This document shows, piece after piece, positions 52,169 through 62,876 of a stretch of DNA of 64,000 nt. The position numbers and the translations under genes are program-made. How positions within the stretch are numbered: position 1 is the first letter of the stretch; each line of letters opens with the position of its first letter. The notes under the pieces were generated by a model. That model was not told the DNA's origin, made no database searches, and worked only from the letters and a program-made list of their open reading frames with translations. The stretch is from Pigmentiphaga sp. NML080357 (GTDB lineage Bacteria; Pseudomonadota; Gammaproteobacteria; Burkholderiales; Burkholderiaceae_B): positions 558,001 through 622,000 of the forward strand of contig NZ_NINW01000049.1 of assembly GCF_002188465.1 (NCBI RefSeq). The letters run 5' to 3'.

Positions 52169-53985
52169 TGCGGCTGCGTCCCATCTGGTTCGTCGGCGCC
52201 GGCATCGTCCTGCTGGTCGCGGCCGTGTTCGGCATGTCGGAATTCACCGTCACGCTGCTCAACTACATAGGCTTGTACGCCCTGGTCGCCCTGGGGCTGG
52301 TCCTGCTCACCGGGGTGGGCGGCCTGACTTCGTTCGGCCAGGCGGCTTTCGTGGGGCTGGGCGCCTACACCAGCGCCTGGCTGTCCATTGCCACGCTGCC
52401 GCCCGCCTTCGCCTGGCTGGGGGGCTCGCCCTGGCTCGGCCTGGCCGCAGGCCTCGTCGTGACGGGCGTCGCCGCCTGGGTATTGGGCGCCATCGCGCTG
52501 CGCCTGTCGGGGCACTACCTGCCGCTGGGCACCATCGCCTGGGGCCTGAGCCTGTATTTTCTTTTCGGGACGCTGGACTTCCTCGGCGGCCACACCGGGC
52601 TGTCGGGCCTGCCGCCGATCTCGATATTCGGGCTCGACCTGTCCAAGGGCCGGCACCTGTTCTGGCTGATCTGGGCCGTGCTGCTGCTGGCCATGCTGGT
52701 GGTCAGCAACCTGCTCGATTCGCGCGAAGGGCGCGCCATCCGGGCCCTCAAGGGGGGCATGGTGATGGCCGAATCGATGGGGGTGGACACCGCGCGCTCG
52801 CGCATCGCCATCTTCATGATCGCCGCCCTGCTGGCCTGCGTCTCGGGCTGGCTCTACGCCCATATGCAACGCTTCGTGAACCCCACGCCGTTCGGGCTGC
52901 ATATCGGCATCGAGTATCTGTTCATGGCGGTCATCGGCGGCGCGGGGCAGGTCTGGGGCGCGCTGGTCGGTGCGGGCCTGGTCACCATGCTCAAGCAATG
53001 GCTGCAGGACCTGCTGCCCGCCCTGGTGGGAGCCTCGGGCAATTTCGAAAGCATCGTCTTCGGCATCCTGCTCGTAGTGGCGCTGCAGCGCGCTCCGGAC
53101 GGCCTCTGGCCCGTCATCGTGCGGCTGGCCCGGCGGTTCCTGCCGCTGGCGCATGCCGAGCGCGCCATCGATGATGAGGCGCCGCCGCTGGCGCGCCGCG
53201 TGCAGCCGGCGCACGGCGAAATCGTGCTCGAGGCCCAGGGCCTGACCAAGCAGTTCGGCGGCCTGGTGGCCAACAACAACATCAGTTTTTCCGTGCCGGC
53301 GGGCGAGGTGCTGGCCCTGATCGGCCCCAACGGCGCCGGCAAGAGCACGATGTTCAACCTCTTGTCCGGCGTGGACGATCCCACCTCGGGACGGGTGATC
53401 TTCCGTGGCCAGGACGTCACCGGCCGACCCTCCCGGACGATCGCGGCGCTCGGCCTGGGCCGTACCTTCCAGCACGTGCGGCTGTTGCCGCAGATGACCG
53501 TGCTCGAGAACATCGCCCTCGGGGCTCATTTGCGCGAGCGCAAGGGCCTGTTGTCCGGCCTGGTGCTCGGCAGCCTGCACCTGGAGCGCCGGGAGGAGTC
53601 CCGGCTGCTGGCCGAGGCGGCCCGCCAGGCGCGCCGCGTGGGCCTGGGCGACGCGCTGCACCTGCCGGCGGGTTCGCTGCCGCTGGGCAAGCAGCGCATG
53701 CTGGAGATCGCCCGCGCGCTCTGTGCCGATCCCTGCCTGCTGCTGCTGGACGAGCCGGCCGCCGGCCTGCGCTATCTCGAGAAGCAGGCCTTGTCCGAAA
53801 CCCTGCGCGCCCTGCGCGCCGAGGGCATGGCCATCCTGCTGGTCGAACACGACATGGATTTCGTCATGGGCCTGGCCGACCGCGTGGTCGTGATGGAATT
53901 CGGCGAAAAAATCGCCGAGGGCTTGCCCGAGGAAGTGCAGCGCGACCCGCGCGTGCTCGAAGCCTATCTGGGAGGTGTGGAATGA
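52165..53985 (+). CDS. Fused LivM-like permease and LivG-like ATPase
   Basis: A 606-residue fusion. Residues 1-330 form a LivM-type permease ([41 protein letters not shown]), and residues 350-606 a LivG-type ATPase with Walker [10 protein letters not shown], signature [15 protein letters not shown] (a degenerate LSGG), Walker [12 protein letters not shown] and a His switch in EHDMD. Usually two separate proteins; fused forms occur in some betaproteobacteria. The signature begins LPLG, not LSGG, which is worth noting but found in some LivG-like proteins. It starts within the previous stop (ATGA) and ends with the same overlap to livF. Confidence 0.9.
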   Translation: MMRLRPIWFVGAGIVLLVAAVFGMSEFTVTLLNYIGLYALVALGLVLLTGVGGLTSFGQAAFVGLGAYTSAWLSIATLPPAFAWLGGSPWLGLAAGLVVTGVAAWVLGAIALRLSGHYLPLGTIAWGLSLYFLFGTLDFLGGHTGLSGLPPISIFGLDLSKGRHLFWLIWAVLLLAMLVVSNLLDSREGRAIRALKGGMVMAESMGVDTARSRIAIFMIAALLACVSGWLYAHMQRFVNPTPFGLHIGIEYLFMAVIGGAGQVWGALVGAGLVTMLKQWLQDLLPALVGASGNFESIVFGILLVVALQRAPDGLWPVIVRLARRFLPLAHAERAIDDEAPPLARRVQPAHGEIVLEAQGLTKQFGGLVANNNISFSVPAGEVLALIGPNGAGKSTMFNLLSGVDDPTSGRVIFRGQDVTGRPSRTIAALGLGRTFQHVRLLPQMTVLENIALGAHLRERKGLLSGLVLGSLHLERREESRLLAEAARQARRVGLGDALHLPAGSLPLGKQRMLEIARALCADPCLLLLDEPAAGLRYLEKQALSETLRALRAEGMAILLVEHDMDFVMGLADRVVVMEFGEKIAEGLPEEVQRDPRVLEAYLGGVE

Positions 53986-54728
53986 CGGGTCCGGCGGCAG
54001 CGGCCGCGCCATTGCTCGAGGTCTCGGGCCTGTCCGTCTCCTACGGCAAGGTCGAGGCGCTCCATGGCATAGACTTGACGGTGCCGGCAGGCACCATCGT
54101 GACGGTGATCGGACCCAACGGCGCCGGCAAGACCACCTTGCTGTCGGCCATCATGGGCCTGCTGCCCGCGCGCGGCACCGTCAGCGTGGACGGCCGGCTC
54201 CAGCGGCGGGTCGACATCGAGCACATGGTCGCCGCCGGCCTGAACCTCGTGCCCGAAAAGCGCGAGCTGTTCGGCGAGATGAGCGTCGAGGACAACCTGC
54301 TGCTCGGCGCCTTCCAGCGCTATCGCACCGGCCACCGCGACCAGGCCGCTTCCATGGAAGAGGTCTACGCGCTGTTCCCGCGGTTGAAGGAACGCCGCCG
54401 CCAGCTGGCCGCCACGCTCTCGGGCGGCGAGCGGCAGATGCTGGCGCTGGGGCGGGCCCTCATGGCCAAGCCGCGGCTGCTGCTGCTGGACGAGCCGTCG
54501 CTGGGCCTGGCCCCGCGCATCGTCAAGGAAATCTTCCTCATCATCGCCGAGCTGCGGCGGCGCGGCGTGGCAATCCTGCTGGTCGAGCAGAACGCGCGGG
54601 CCGCTCTGCAGACCGCCGACTATGCCTACGTCCTGGAGACCGGGCAGGTAATCTTGTCCGGGCCGGCCCACGAGCTGGCGGACGACCCGCGGGTGGTGGA
54701 AAGCTACCTGGGGCTGGGGAAGCGGTAG
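53982..54728 (+). CDS. Branched-chain amino-acid-type ABC ATPase (LivF-like)
   Basis: A 248-residue ABC ATPase with Walker [13 protein letters not shown], signature [15 protein letters not shown], Walker [14 protein letters not shown] and the LivF-style EQNARAAL switch. It pairs with the ATPase half of the fused protein. It is the last gene of the transporter operon, and its TAG stop faces that of the htrA gene across two bases. Sequences after residue 200 resemble other LivF proteins. Confidence 0.92.
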   Translation: MTGPAAAAAPLLEVSGLSVSYGKVEALHGIDLTVPAGTIVTVIGPNGAGKTTLLSAIMGLLPARGTVSVDGRLQRRVDIEHMVAAGLNLVPEKRELFGEMSVEDNLLLGAFQRYRTGHRDQAASMEEVYALFPRLKERRRQLAATLSGGERQMLALGRALMAKPRLLLLDEPSLGLAPRIVKEIFLIIAELRRRGVAILLVEQNARAALQTADYAYVLETGQVILSGPAHELADDPRVVESYLGLGKR

Positions 54729-54730
54729 GC

Positions 54731-55909
<1,179 letters not shown>

Positions 55910-55945
55910 GTGCAAAATACTTTTCCCTAGCGTAGGAGGTTGACA

Positions 55946-56770
55946 ATGATCGCAGGCGGGCAGGCCTCAAGGCAAACCGGTGCACCAAACCAGGGCGCCG
56001 GCGGCGTGGCCGCCGAGGAGCTTGCATCGTGGCTGGCGGCTGAGCTGCAGGTCGACAGGTTCCGCGACTACTGTCCGAACGGCTTGCAGGTCGAGGGCCG
56101 CCCGGTGGTGCGACATATTATCGCCGCCGTGACCGCCTCCGAGGCCGCCATCCGCCACGCCATCGCGGTGGGGGCGGACGGCCTGCTGGTCCATCACGGC
56201 TGGTTCTGGAAGAACGAGGACCCTCGCGTGCGCGGCACCCGGCGTACCCGGCTGTCGCTGGTGCTGGGGCACGATCTCAATCTGTTCGCCTACCATCTTC
56301 CCTTGGACGCCCATCCCCGGTGGGGCAACAACGCGCAACTGGCCGAGGTGCTGGGCCTGGCGCCCCACCTGGTGGAGGGCACGGTCCAGACCGCCGGCCA
56401 CGATAGCCTGATATGGCTCGGCCAGGCGCCTGGCCTGGCCACCGTGGGCGAACTTGCCGCCCGGATCGCCGAGCGGCTGCAACGCGAACCCCTGCTGATC
56501 GGCGACCCCTCCCGCCCGGCGGGCCGCGTGGCCTGGTGCACCGGAGCCGCCCAGGGCATGCTGCAGGACGCCATCGACGCCGGCGCCCAGACCTACATCA
56601 CCGGCGAGATCTCCGAACCGACCGTCCACCTCGCCCGCGAAACCGGCACCGCCTTCCTCGCCGCCGGCCACCATGCCACCGAACGCTACGGCGTCCAGGC
56701 CCTGGGCCAAGCCATCGCCGACCGCTTCGGCATCCGGGTCGATTTTGTCGACATCGACAACCCGGTGTAG
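55946..56770 (+). CDS. Nif3-like dinuclear metal centre protein
   Basis: A 274-residue NIF3/YbgI-type protein. It has the metal-binding His-rich segments GLLVHHGWFWKN, YHLPLDAHP and a C-terminal AAGHHATERYG, and NGLQVEG near the start. Related proteins form hexameric toroids with a di-metal centre and were tied to GTP cyclohydrolase-like folding and cofactor metabolism; function remains unsettled. TAGGAGGT (55933-55940) supports the ATG at 55946. Confidence 0.88.
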   Translation: MIAGGQASRQTGAPNQGAGGVAAEELASWLAAELQVDRFRDYCPNGLQVEGRPVVRHIIAAVTASEAAIRHAIAVGADGLLVHHGWFWKNEDPRVRGTRRTRLSLVLGHDLNLFAYHLPLDAHPRWGNNAQLAEVLGLAPHLVEGTVQTAGHDSLIWLGQAPGLATVGELAARIAERLQREPLLIGDPSRPAGRVAWCTGAAQGMLQDAIDAGAQTYITGEISEPTVHLARETGTAFLAAGHHATERYGVQALGQAIADRFGIRVDFVDIDNPV

Positions 56771-56789
56771 GGGGTGGGCTTCCCCGGAT

Positions 56790-57230
56790 CTACCGCTTCA
56801 ACAGGTCGCGGATTTCCCGCAGCAGCGCCACTTCTTCCGGCGGCGCGGCGGGGGCGGGGGGCGGGGCTTCGCGCTCGAACCTTGCCTTGGCGCGGTTCAT
56901 GAGCTTGATCATCCAGAAAATGACGAAGGCCAGCAGGATGAAGTTGATCAGAATGGTCAGGAAATTGCCCCAGCCGAGCAGGGTGGCGCCGGCCTTGCTG
57001 AGCGCGTCGTAGGTCTGCGGGCCGGTGTAGTCGGCCGGCGCCCGCAGGACGATGAACTTGTTGCTGAAGTCGACGCTGCCGCCAAGGATGAAATTGACCA
57101 GCGGCATGATGATGTCTTTCACCACGGAATCGACGATCTTGCCGAACGCGCCGCCGATGATCACGCCGACGGCCAGATCGATGACATTGCCCCGCATCGC
57201 GAATTCGCGAAATTCTTTCATGACGCTCAT
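56790..57230 (-). CDS. mscL: Large-conductance mechanosensitive channel MscL
   Basis: A 146-residue channel, somewhat longer than the E. coli protein (136). Visible are the N-terminal amphipathic helix ([30 protein letters not shown], in part), pore helix TM1, TM2 ([23 protein letters not shown]) and the C-terminal bundle [15 protein letters not shown]. It opens at high membrane tension during osmotic downshock. Convergent with the Nif3-like gene (19-base gap). Confidence 0.96.
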   Translation of the reverse strand: MSVMKEFREFAMRGNVIDLAVGVIIGGAFGKIVDSVVKDIIMPLVNFILGGSVDFSNKFIVLRAPADYTGPQTYDALSKAGATLLGWGNFLTILINFILLAFVIFWMIKLMNRAKARFEREAPPPAPAAPPEEVALLREIRDLLKR

Positions 57231-57452
57231 TGGGTACCTCCCTGCCTGGTTATTCTCGCGGGCAAGTATCTCTTATTTTTTTCTTCCACGGGAACTCGGC
57301 CGTGGCGCGCGGCCCCGAATGTGCTACGAAGTCTGTCAGGCCCCGTAGGCATTGCGTTATACTCGAAGGTTACTATAAGGCGCCGGTACGCCAAGAGCGC
57401 CAATCTGCTTTCAAGTGCTTAAAAGAGAAGAAGTAATCTTGAGGGTCAATCA

Positions 57453-58061
57453 ATGAGTCAGGACAAAGTGGTAGACGCCGACCGCCGATTTTGGGTCGGA
57501 ACCACCTGTGCCGTAGGGGGAGTCGCGGCTGTAGGCGTGGCCGTCCCTTTCGTCAGCACGTTCGCCCCGTCTGAACGGGCGAAGGCGGCGGGAGCCCCGG
57601 TGGAGGTCGAGGTAGGAGACATGCAGCCGGGCGAAATGCGCACCGTCGAATGGCGGGGCAAGCCGGTATGGATCATACGTCGCACGCCCGAGCAGCTCGC
57701 CACGCTGAAGGAAGTCGACGGCCAGCTCGCCGATCCCAACTCCGAGCGCAATCCCAACGAAATCACGCCCGAGTACGCGCGTAACGAGTACCGCTCGATC
57801 AAGCCCGAGTACTTCGTCGCCGTCGGCATCTGTCCGCATCTCGGCTGCTCGCCCACCGCCCGGTTCGCCACCGGCGCCCAGCCCAACCTGCCGGCCGATT
57901 GGCACGGCGGCTTTCTGTGCCCCTGCCACGGCTCGACCTTCGACATGGCCGGCCGGGTGTACAAGAACAAGCCGTCGCCGGACAACCTGACGATACCTCC
58001 CTACGAGTTCGTGTCGGACACCAAGATCATGGTCGGTGTCGACAAGAACAACAAGGCCTGA
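57453..58061 (+). CDS. petA: Ubiquinol-cytochrome c reductase, Rieske iron-sulphur subunit
   Basis: A 202-residue Rieske protein of the bc1 complex. The twin-arginine-type N-terminus (DADRRFWVGTTCAVGGVA) precedes a membrane helix, so export is probably Tat-dependent. The 2Fe-2S ligands lie in CPHLGC and CPCHGS. It takes electrons from ubiquinol to cytochrome c1. The upstream 222-base gap includes a TATACT (57358-57363) that may be the -10 box of the petABC promoter. Confidence 0.96.
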   Translation: MSQDKVVDADRRFWVGTTCAVGGVAAVGVAVPFVSTFAPSERAKAAGAPVEVEVGDMQPGEMRTVEWRGKPVWIIRRTPEQLATLKEVDGQLADPNSERNPNEITPEYARNEYRSIKPEYFVAVGICPHLGCSPTARFATGAQPNLPADWHGGFLCPCHGSTFDMAGRVYKNKPSPDNLTIPPYEFVSDTKIMVGVDKNNKA

Positions 58062-58180
58062 GCGTCAGTCATCGCAGCGACGCAGGCGATACGCCGCGTC
58101 CAGTTAAACGAAGCCATCGAAACACGTCGGCGTTGCGGGACACGCAGCGTCGAACCCGCCGAGCAAAAGGAGCAGCAGCC

Positions 58181-59566
58181 ATGGCTGGCGAGAAGAATGT
58201 CGAGACTACCGGCCTCCTGGGCTGGATCGACGCCCGCTTTCCGCTCACCTCGACCTGGAAAGCGCACCTGTCCGAGTACTACGCGCCGAAGAACTTCAAC
58301 TTCTGGTATTTCTTCGGTTCGCTGGCGCTCCTGGTGCTGGTCATCCAGATCGTGACCGGGATTTTCCTGGTCATGCACTACAAGCCCGACGCCGAACGCG
58401 CGTTCCAGTCGGTCGAATACATCATGCGCGAAGTGCCGTGGGGCTGGCTGGTCCGCTACATGCACTCCACCGGCGCCTCCATGTTCTTCGTGGTGGTCTA
58501 CCTGCACATGCTGCGCGGGCTGTTCTACGGCTCCTACCGCAAGCCCCGCGAGCTGGTCTGGATCTTCGGCGTCGCCATCTTCCTGTGCCTGATGGCCGAG
58601 GCCTTCATGGGCTACCTGCTGCCGTGGGGGCAGATGTCCTACTGGGGCGCCCAGGTGATCGTCAACCTGTTCTCGGCCATTCCCTTCATCGGCCCCGACC
58701 TGGCGATCCTGATCCGCGGCGACTACGTCGTGTCCGACGCCACGCTGAACCGCTTCTTCTCGTTCCACGTCATCGCCGTGCCGCTGGTACTGCTGGGCCT
58801 GGTGGTCGCGCACATCATCGCGCTGCACGAAGTGGGCTCCAACAATCCCGACGGCGTCGAGATCAAGGAGAAAAAGGACGCCAACGGCATTCCGCTCGAC
58901 GGCATCCCGTTCCACCCCTACTACTCCGTGCACGACCTGTTCGGCGTGGCCATCTTCCTGATGATCTTCAGCGCGATCGTCTTCTTCGCGCCGGAAATGG
59001 GCGGGTACTTCCTCGAGTACAACAACTTCATCCCGGCCGATCCGCTCAAGACCCCGCCGCACATCGCGCCCGTCTGGTACTTCACGCCGTTCTATTCGAT
59101 GCTGCGTGCCTGCACCGACGACTTCACCTGGGTCCTGGCGTTCTTCGCCGTGGTGGCCGCGCTCTGGTTCCTGTTCAAGAGCCGCCTGGGCACGACCGCC
59201 AAGGTCGCCGTGGCCGTGGTGCTGGTGGCCATCGCCGTGCTGCTGCGGGTCTGGGACGCCAAGTTCTGGGGCGTGCTCACCATGGGCGGCGCGGTCGTCA
59301 TCCTGTTCTTCCTGCCCTGGCTGGACCACTCCCCGGTCAAGTCCATCCGCTACCGTCCGGGCTGGCACAAGTGGATCTATGGCGTATTCATCGTCAATTT
59401 CCTGGTGCTGGGCTACCTGGGCACGCAGCCGCCCAGCGAAGTCTTCAACATCATTTCGCAGATCGGCACGATCCTCTACCTCGGCTTCTTCCTGCTGATG
59501 CCGTTCTGGAGCCGGCTTGGCACGTTCAAGCCGGTGCCTGAACGAGTCACCTTTTCTGCCCACTGA
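58181..59566 (+). CDS. petB: Ubiquinol-cytochrome c reductase, cytochrome b subunit
   Basis: A 461-residue cytochrome b with eight or nine membrane helices. Haem ligands are the His pairs in RYMHSTGASMFFVVVYLHML and in FSFHVIAVPLVLLGLVVAHI; the Qo-site motif PEMGG stands in place of the usual PEWY-type. The C-terminal extension (after residue 400) is common in proteobacteria. It oxidises ubiquinol and moves electrons across the membrane. AAAGGAGCAGCAGCC precedes the ATG at 58181. Confidence 0.96.
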   Translation: MAGEKNVETTGLLGWIDARFPLTSTWKAHLSEYYAPKNFNFWYFFGSLALLVLVIQIVTGIFLVMHYKPDAERAFQSVEYIMREVPWGWLVRYMHSTGASMFFVVVYLHMLRGLFYGSYRKPRELVWIFGVAIFLCLMAEAFMGYLLPWGQMSYWGAQVIVNLFSAIPFIGPDLAILIRGDYVVSDATLNRFFSFHVIAVPLVLLGLVVAHIIALHEVGSNNPDGVEIKEKKDANGIPLDGIPFHPYYSVHDLFGVAIFLMIFSAIVFFAPEMGGYFLEYNNFIPADPLKTPPHIAPVWYFTPFYSMLRACTDDFTWVLAFFAVVAALWFLFKSRLGTTAKVAVAVVLVAIAVLLRVWDAKFWGVLTMGGAVVILFFLPWLDHSPVKSIRYRPGWHKWIYGVFIVNFLVLGYLGTQPPSEVFNIISQIGTILYLGFFLLMPFWSRLGTFKPVPERVTFSAH

Positions 59567-59623
59567 GGATGCCCAACGGCGCCGGCGGTGCTCCGCCGGC
59601 CCGACAGACTAACGGATATCAAG

Positions 59624-60460
59624 ATGAAGAAGCTGCTCGGTGTACTGATGTTGATGCTGGCCTGCACGGGGGTGCAGGCCGCCGAAGGCGGGTACCACCT
59701 GGAGACGGCGCCCGTGCGCCTGAACGACCTGCCTTCCCTGCAAAACGGGGCCAAACTGTTCGTCAACTATTGCCTCAACTGTCATTCCGCCTCGTCCATG
59801 CGGTACAATCGCCTCCGGGACATCGGCCTGACCGACGAACAGATCAAGGACAACCTGCTGTTTACGGGCGGTAAAGTCGGCGACATGATGACCGTTGCCA
59901 TGAGCGCCAAAGAGGCGAAGGAATGGTTCGGCGCCGCACCCCCCGATCTGTCGGTCATAGCCAGGGCGAAATCCGTCAACGCGGGTCCGTCCGGCGCCGA
60001 TTACCTCTACACCTACCTGCGTACGTTCTACCGCGACGACTCCCGGCCTACCGGCTGGAACAACCTGGTGTTTCCGAACGTGGGCATGCCCCACGTCCTC
60101 TGGGAGCGCCAGGGCCCGCGCGAGCTCACCACCGTTGCCATGCACAAGGGCGAGGGCGAGCACGGCTGGGAGCGCGTGACGACTACCTACGACGTGAACG
60201 GCGTCGCCACCGTCAAGCACGAGCCGGTGGAGAACTACCATGGCCACGAAACGATGGAAACACGTTTCACGGCCAAGGACCCCGCCAGGGCGGCGGCCTA
60301 CGACAACGACGTGGCCGACCTGGTGGCGTTCATGTCGTGGATGGCCGAGCCCGTGAAGCAGCATCGCGTGCGTCTGGGGGTGTGGGTGCTGATTTTCCTG
60401 GCTTTCTTCACGGTCATCGCCTGGCGTTTGAACGCCGTGTACTGGAAGGACGTCAAGTAG
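59624..60460 (+). CDS. petC: Ubiquinol-cytochrome c reductase, cytochrome c1 subunit
   Basis: A 278-residue cytochrome c1: signal peptide (MKKLLGVLMLMLACTGVQA), haem c site CLNCH (near residue 48), a distal Met probably in the AMSAKEAKEWFG-to-GVGMPH region, and a C-terminal membrane anchor (LGVWVLIFLAFFTVIAWRLN). It passes electrons to soluble cytochrome c, which feeds the CtaCDE oxidase. The ATG at 59624 is preceded by AACGGATATCAAG, a weak site. Confidence 0.95.
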   Translation: MKKLLGVLMLMLACTGVQAAEGGYHLETAPVRLNDLPSLQNGAKLFVNYCLNCHSASSMRYNRLRDIGLTDEQIKDNLLFTGGKVGDMMTVAMSAKEAKEWFGAAPPDLSVIARAKSVNAGPSGADYLYTYLRTFYRDDSRPTGWNNLVFPNVGMPHVLWERQGPRELTTVAMHKGEGEHGWERVTTTYDVNGVATVKHEPVENYHGHETMETRFTAKDPARAAAYDNDVADLVAFMSWMAEPVKQHRVRLGVWVLIFLAFFTVIAWRLNAVYWKDVK

Positions 60461-60544
60461 TTCTCGAACTACCTTCCCGGGGCCAGCATCCGTTTGGATG
60501 GCTGGCCCTTTAACGTTTTTACATCTCTCTCTGGAGACCCCGCC

Positions 60545-61156
60545 ATGATGGTGCTTTACTCCGGAACCACGTGTCCGTTCTCCCAACGCTGCCGGTTCGT
60601 GCTGTTCGAAAAGGGCATGGATTTCGAAATCCGCGACGTCGACCTCTACAACAAGCCCGAGGACATCGCCGTCATGAATCCCTACGGCCAGGTTCCCATC
60701 CTGGTCGAGCGCGATCTGGTGCTGTACGAGTCGAACATCATCAACGAGTACATCGACGAGCGCTTCCCGCATCCGCAGCTGATGCCGGCCGATCCGGTGA
60801 TGCGCGCCCGGGCCCGCCTGTTCCTGTTCAATTTCGAGAAGGAACTCTTCGTCCACGTCAGCACGCTGGAGGCCCGCGAGAGCCGCGCCGACGAGAAAGG
60901 CCTCGAGCAGGCCCGCCAGCAGATCCGTGACCGGCTCTCGCAGCTGGCGCCGATATTCCTGAAAAACAAGTTTATGCTTGGTGAAGAGTTCTCGATGCTC
61001 GACGTGGCCATCGCGCCGCTGCTGTGGAGACTCGACCACTATGGCATCGAGTTGCCGAAGAATGCCGCGCCGCTGCAGAAGTACGCCGAGCGTATTTTCT
61101 CGCGTCCGGCCTATATCGAAGCGCTGACGCCGTCCGAAAAGGTCATGCGTCGCTGA
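60545..61156 (+). CDS. sspA: Stringent starvation protein A (GST-like)
   Basis: A 203-residue SspA with a glutathione-S-transferase fold but no catalytic thiolate site. Family marks: VLYSGTTCPFSQRCRFVLFEKGMDFEI and NPYGQVPILVERDLVLYESNIINEYIDERFP (in part). In E. coli it binds RNA polymerase and helps stress responses, acid tolerance and phage P1 late transcription. It sits between petC and sspB, as in other proteobacteria. The start is 60545 or the ATG at the next codon. Confidence 0.93.
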   Translation: MMVLYSGTTCPFSQRCRFVLFEKGMDFEIRDVDLYNKPEDIAVMNPYGQVPILVERDLVLYESNIINEYIDERFPHPQLMPADPVMRARARLFLFNFEKELFVHVSTLEARESRADEKGLEQARQQIRDRLSQLAPIFLKNKFMLGEEFSMLDVAIAPLLWRLDHYGIELPKNAAPLQKYAERIFSRPAYIEALTPSEKVMRR

Positions 61157-61253
61157 TGCGAGGCGGCCGGACCATCAGGCGGCAACCCGCGGCGGACCGG
61201 CTTGCCGCCGCTGCCGCGCGGAGGCCGCGCCGCGCCGTGCCAGGGGTGTAACC

Positions 61254-61787
61254 ATGAGCGAAATCTCCACCAAGCCTTACCTGATCCGTGCGCTGCACGA
61301 GTGGTGCACCGACAACGGCTACACGCCCCACATCGCGGTCACCGTCGACGAACGGGTCGTCGTGCCGCGCGAGCATGTCAAGAACGGCGAGATCGTGCTG
61401 AACGTCGGCCGCCTGGCCACGCACAAGCTGCAGCTGGGCAACGAGTTCATCGAATTCCAGGCGCGCTTCAGCGGCGTGGCGCGGCAGATTTCCGTGCCCG
61501 TCGATGCGGTAACGGCCATCTATGCGCGCGAAACCGGGCATGGCATGGCCTTCGAAGCCGGGCCTCCCGCCTCCGCGGGAAGCGGCGCGCAACCCGACAG
61601 CCCGGTGGTCGAGGATGCTCCGGAGGCCGAGACGCAGGAAAACGCCTCCGCCAGCCGCCCGCAGCTTTCCGCGGTGCCGGCGAGCGAAGCGCCGTCCTCG
61701 GATCCGGAAGGGGGCCCCGACGATACCGATCCCGCTCCTTCGGGCGGCCCGGACCGCGGCCGGCCGAAGCTCACGGTCATCAAGTAA
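61254..61787 (+). CDS. sspB: ClpXP protease specificity-enhancing factor SspB
   Basis: A 177-residue SspB. The first 110 residues hold the ssrA-tag-binding domain (PYLIRALHEWCTDNGYTPHIAV and NEFIEFQARFSGVARQI); a flexible acidic, Pro/Ser-rich linker leads to the C-terminal ClpX-binding tail (GRPKLTVIK). It delivers ssrA-tagged peptides from stalled ribosomes to ClpXP. Begins 97 bases after sspA. Confidence 0.94.
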   Translation: MSEISTKPYLIRALHEWCTDNGYTPHIAVTVDERVVVPREHVKNGEIVLNVGRLATHKLQLGNEFIEFQARFSGVARQISVPVDAVTAIYARETGHGMAFEAGPPASAGSGAQPDSPVVEDAPEAETQENASASRPQLSAVPASEAPSSDPEGGPDDTDPAPSGGPDRGRPKLTVIK

Positions 61788-61931
61788 GTCCTTTCACGAG
61801 CCGGCGGAGCTGTCGCTTCGCCGTGCTTCTTTCCGTTCCCATCCATCGGCGCATAAAGAACCTCGAAAACATTCGTTAGCCGTCGGTGCGTCGATCGCTA
61901 TGCTGGCTCTCCCTTGCAAGGAGAGTCATCC

Positions 61932-62747
61932 ATGAGCATCGTCCACTCTGGTTCCGACACGGCTACGCCGTTCATCTCGGCCGAAACGCTGGCGGCAGGC
62001 TTGGCCGAGGGCGGAGTGTCGCCGGTGTACGTGGCCCTGGACGCCGGCCCGCCTCCGCCAGCATTGATTCCCGGGTCCATCGAAACCGCGTTGCCAACGC
62101 ACTACGCCGAACCCGGCGATCCCGCTCGCGGACGTCTACCGCTCCCCGCGCGCGAGGTGGTTCGGCGTTGGTCGTCGGCGGCCGCGTTGGATCGTGGAGG
62201 CTGCATCGTCGTTTATGACGCCGGTACGGGCTCCGCAGCGGCGAGGGCCTGGTGGGTATTGACCTGGGCCGGGCTGCCGGGCGTGCGCATTCTCGACGGG
62301 GGCCTCAACGCGTGGATCGCCCGGGGTGGCGAAGCTGCAGCGCCGGGCCCGCAAGCCACCGCGCCCCGGTTGACCGCGATCGATACCGAGGCCATCGCGG
62401 GGAATCCGCAGGCCTATCGCCTGTTCGACGCGCGGGCCGTCTCGGCCTATACCGGGGACGGCGGGCAGCCTTCTCATTTGCCGGGGGCGGTCAGCAGCCC
62501 CGCCGGAATCTGGCAGGACGCGAACGGCCGGCTGTTGCCTCTCGACCAGCGCCAGGCTCTTGCGCGCAAGCTCGGCCTCTTCGACGATGACGAGCGGCCG
62601 GTAGTGGCCTACTGCGGATCGGGCGTGGCGGCCTCGTACTGGATCGCCGCCGTGCAGGACCTGGGAGTCAAGGTATCGTTGTACGCAGGCTCATGGAGCG
62701 CCTGGTCCAGCGATCCGGCACGTTTGGCGGCCACGGCGCCGGCGTAG
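61932..62747 (+). CDS. Rhodanese-family sulfurtransferase (two domains)
   Basis: A 271-residue two-rhodanese-domain protein. The first domain is inactive; the second holds the Cys loop in VVAYCGSGVAAS, near the CGSGVT(A) form of 3-mercaptopyruvate sulfurtransferases, where CRKGVT would mean thiosulfate sulfurtransferase. It may transfer sulfur from mercaptopyruvate. The ATG at 61932 has AAGGAGAG upstream, half of which pairs with CTCTCC (61907-61912), a possible hairpin over the ribosome site. Confidence 0.86.
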   Translation: MSIVHSGSDTATPFISAETLAAGLAEGGVSPVYVALDAGPPPPALIPGSIETALPTHYAEPGDPARGRLPLPAREVVRRWSSAAALDRGGCIVVYDAGTGSAAARAWWVLTWAGLPGVRILDGGLNAWIARGGEAAAPGPQATAPRLTAIDTEAIAGNPQAYRLFDARAVSAYTGDGGQPSHLPGAVSSPAGIWQDANGRLLPLDQRQALARKLGLFDDDERPVVAYCGSGVAASYWIAAVQDLGVKVSLYAGSWSAWSSDPARLAATAPA

Positions 62748-62780
62748 CGGTCGTCGATTTCCATTACAATCCGGCCTTCT

Positions 62781-62856
62781 GCCGGTGTAGCTCAGTTGGT
62801 AGAGCAGCTCACTTGTAATGAGAAGGTCGAGGGTTCGATTCCTTTCACCGGCACCA
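62781..62856 (+). tRNA. tRNA-Thr (anticodon UGU)
   Basis: A complete 76-base cloverleaf: 7-base acceptor stem GCCGGTG/CACCGGC, D-arm with AGTTGGTA, anticodon loop CTTGTAA with anticodon TGT, TTCGATT T-loop and an encoded CCA end. The 27-43 position at the top of the anticodon stem is a G-A mismatch and the T stem uses two G-U pairs, both tolerated. TACAAT at 62765-62770 may be its -10 box. Confidence 0.97.
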
Positions 62857-62876
62857 ATACCCGCGGCAGTCTGTGA

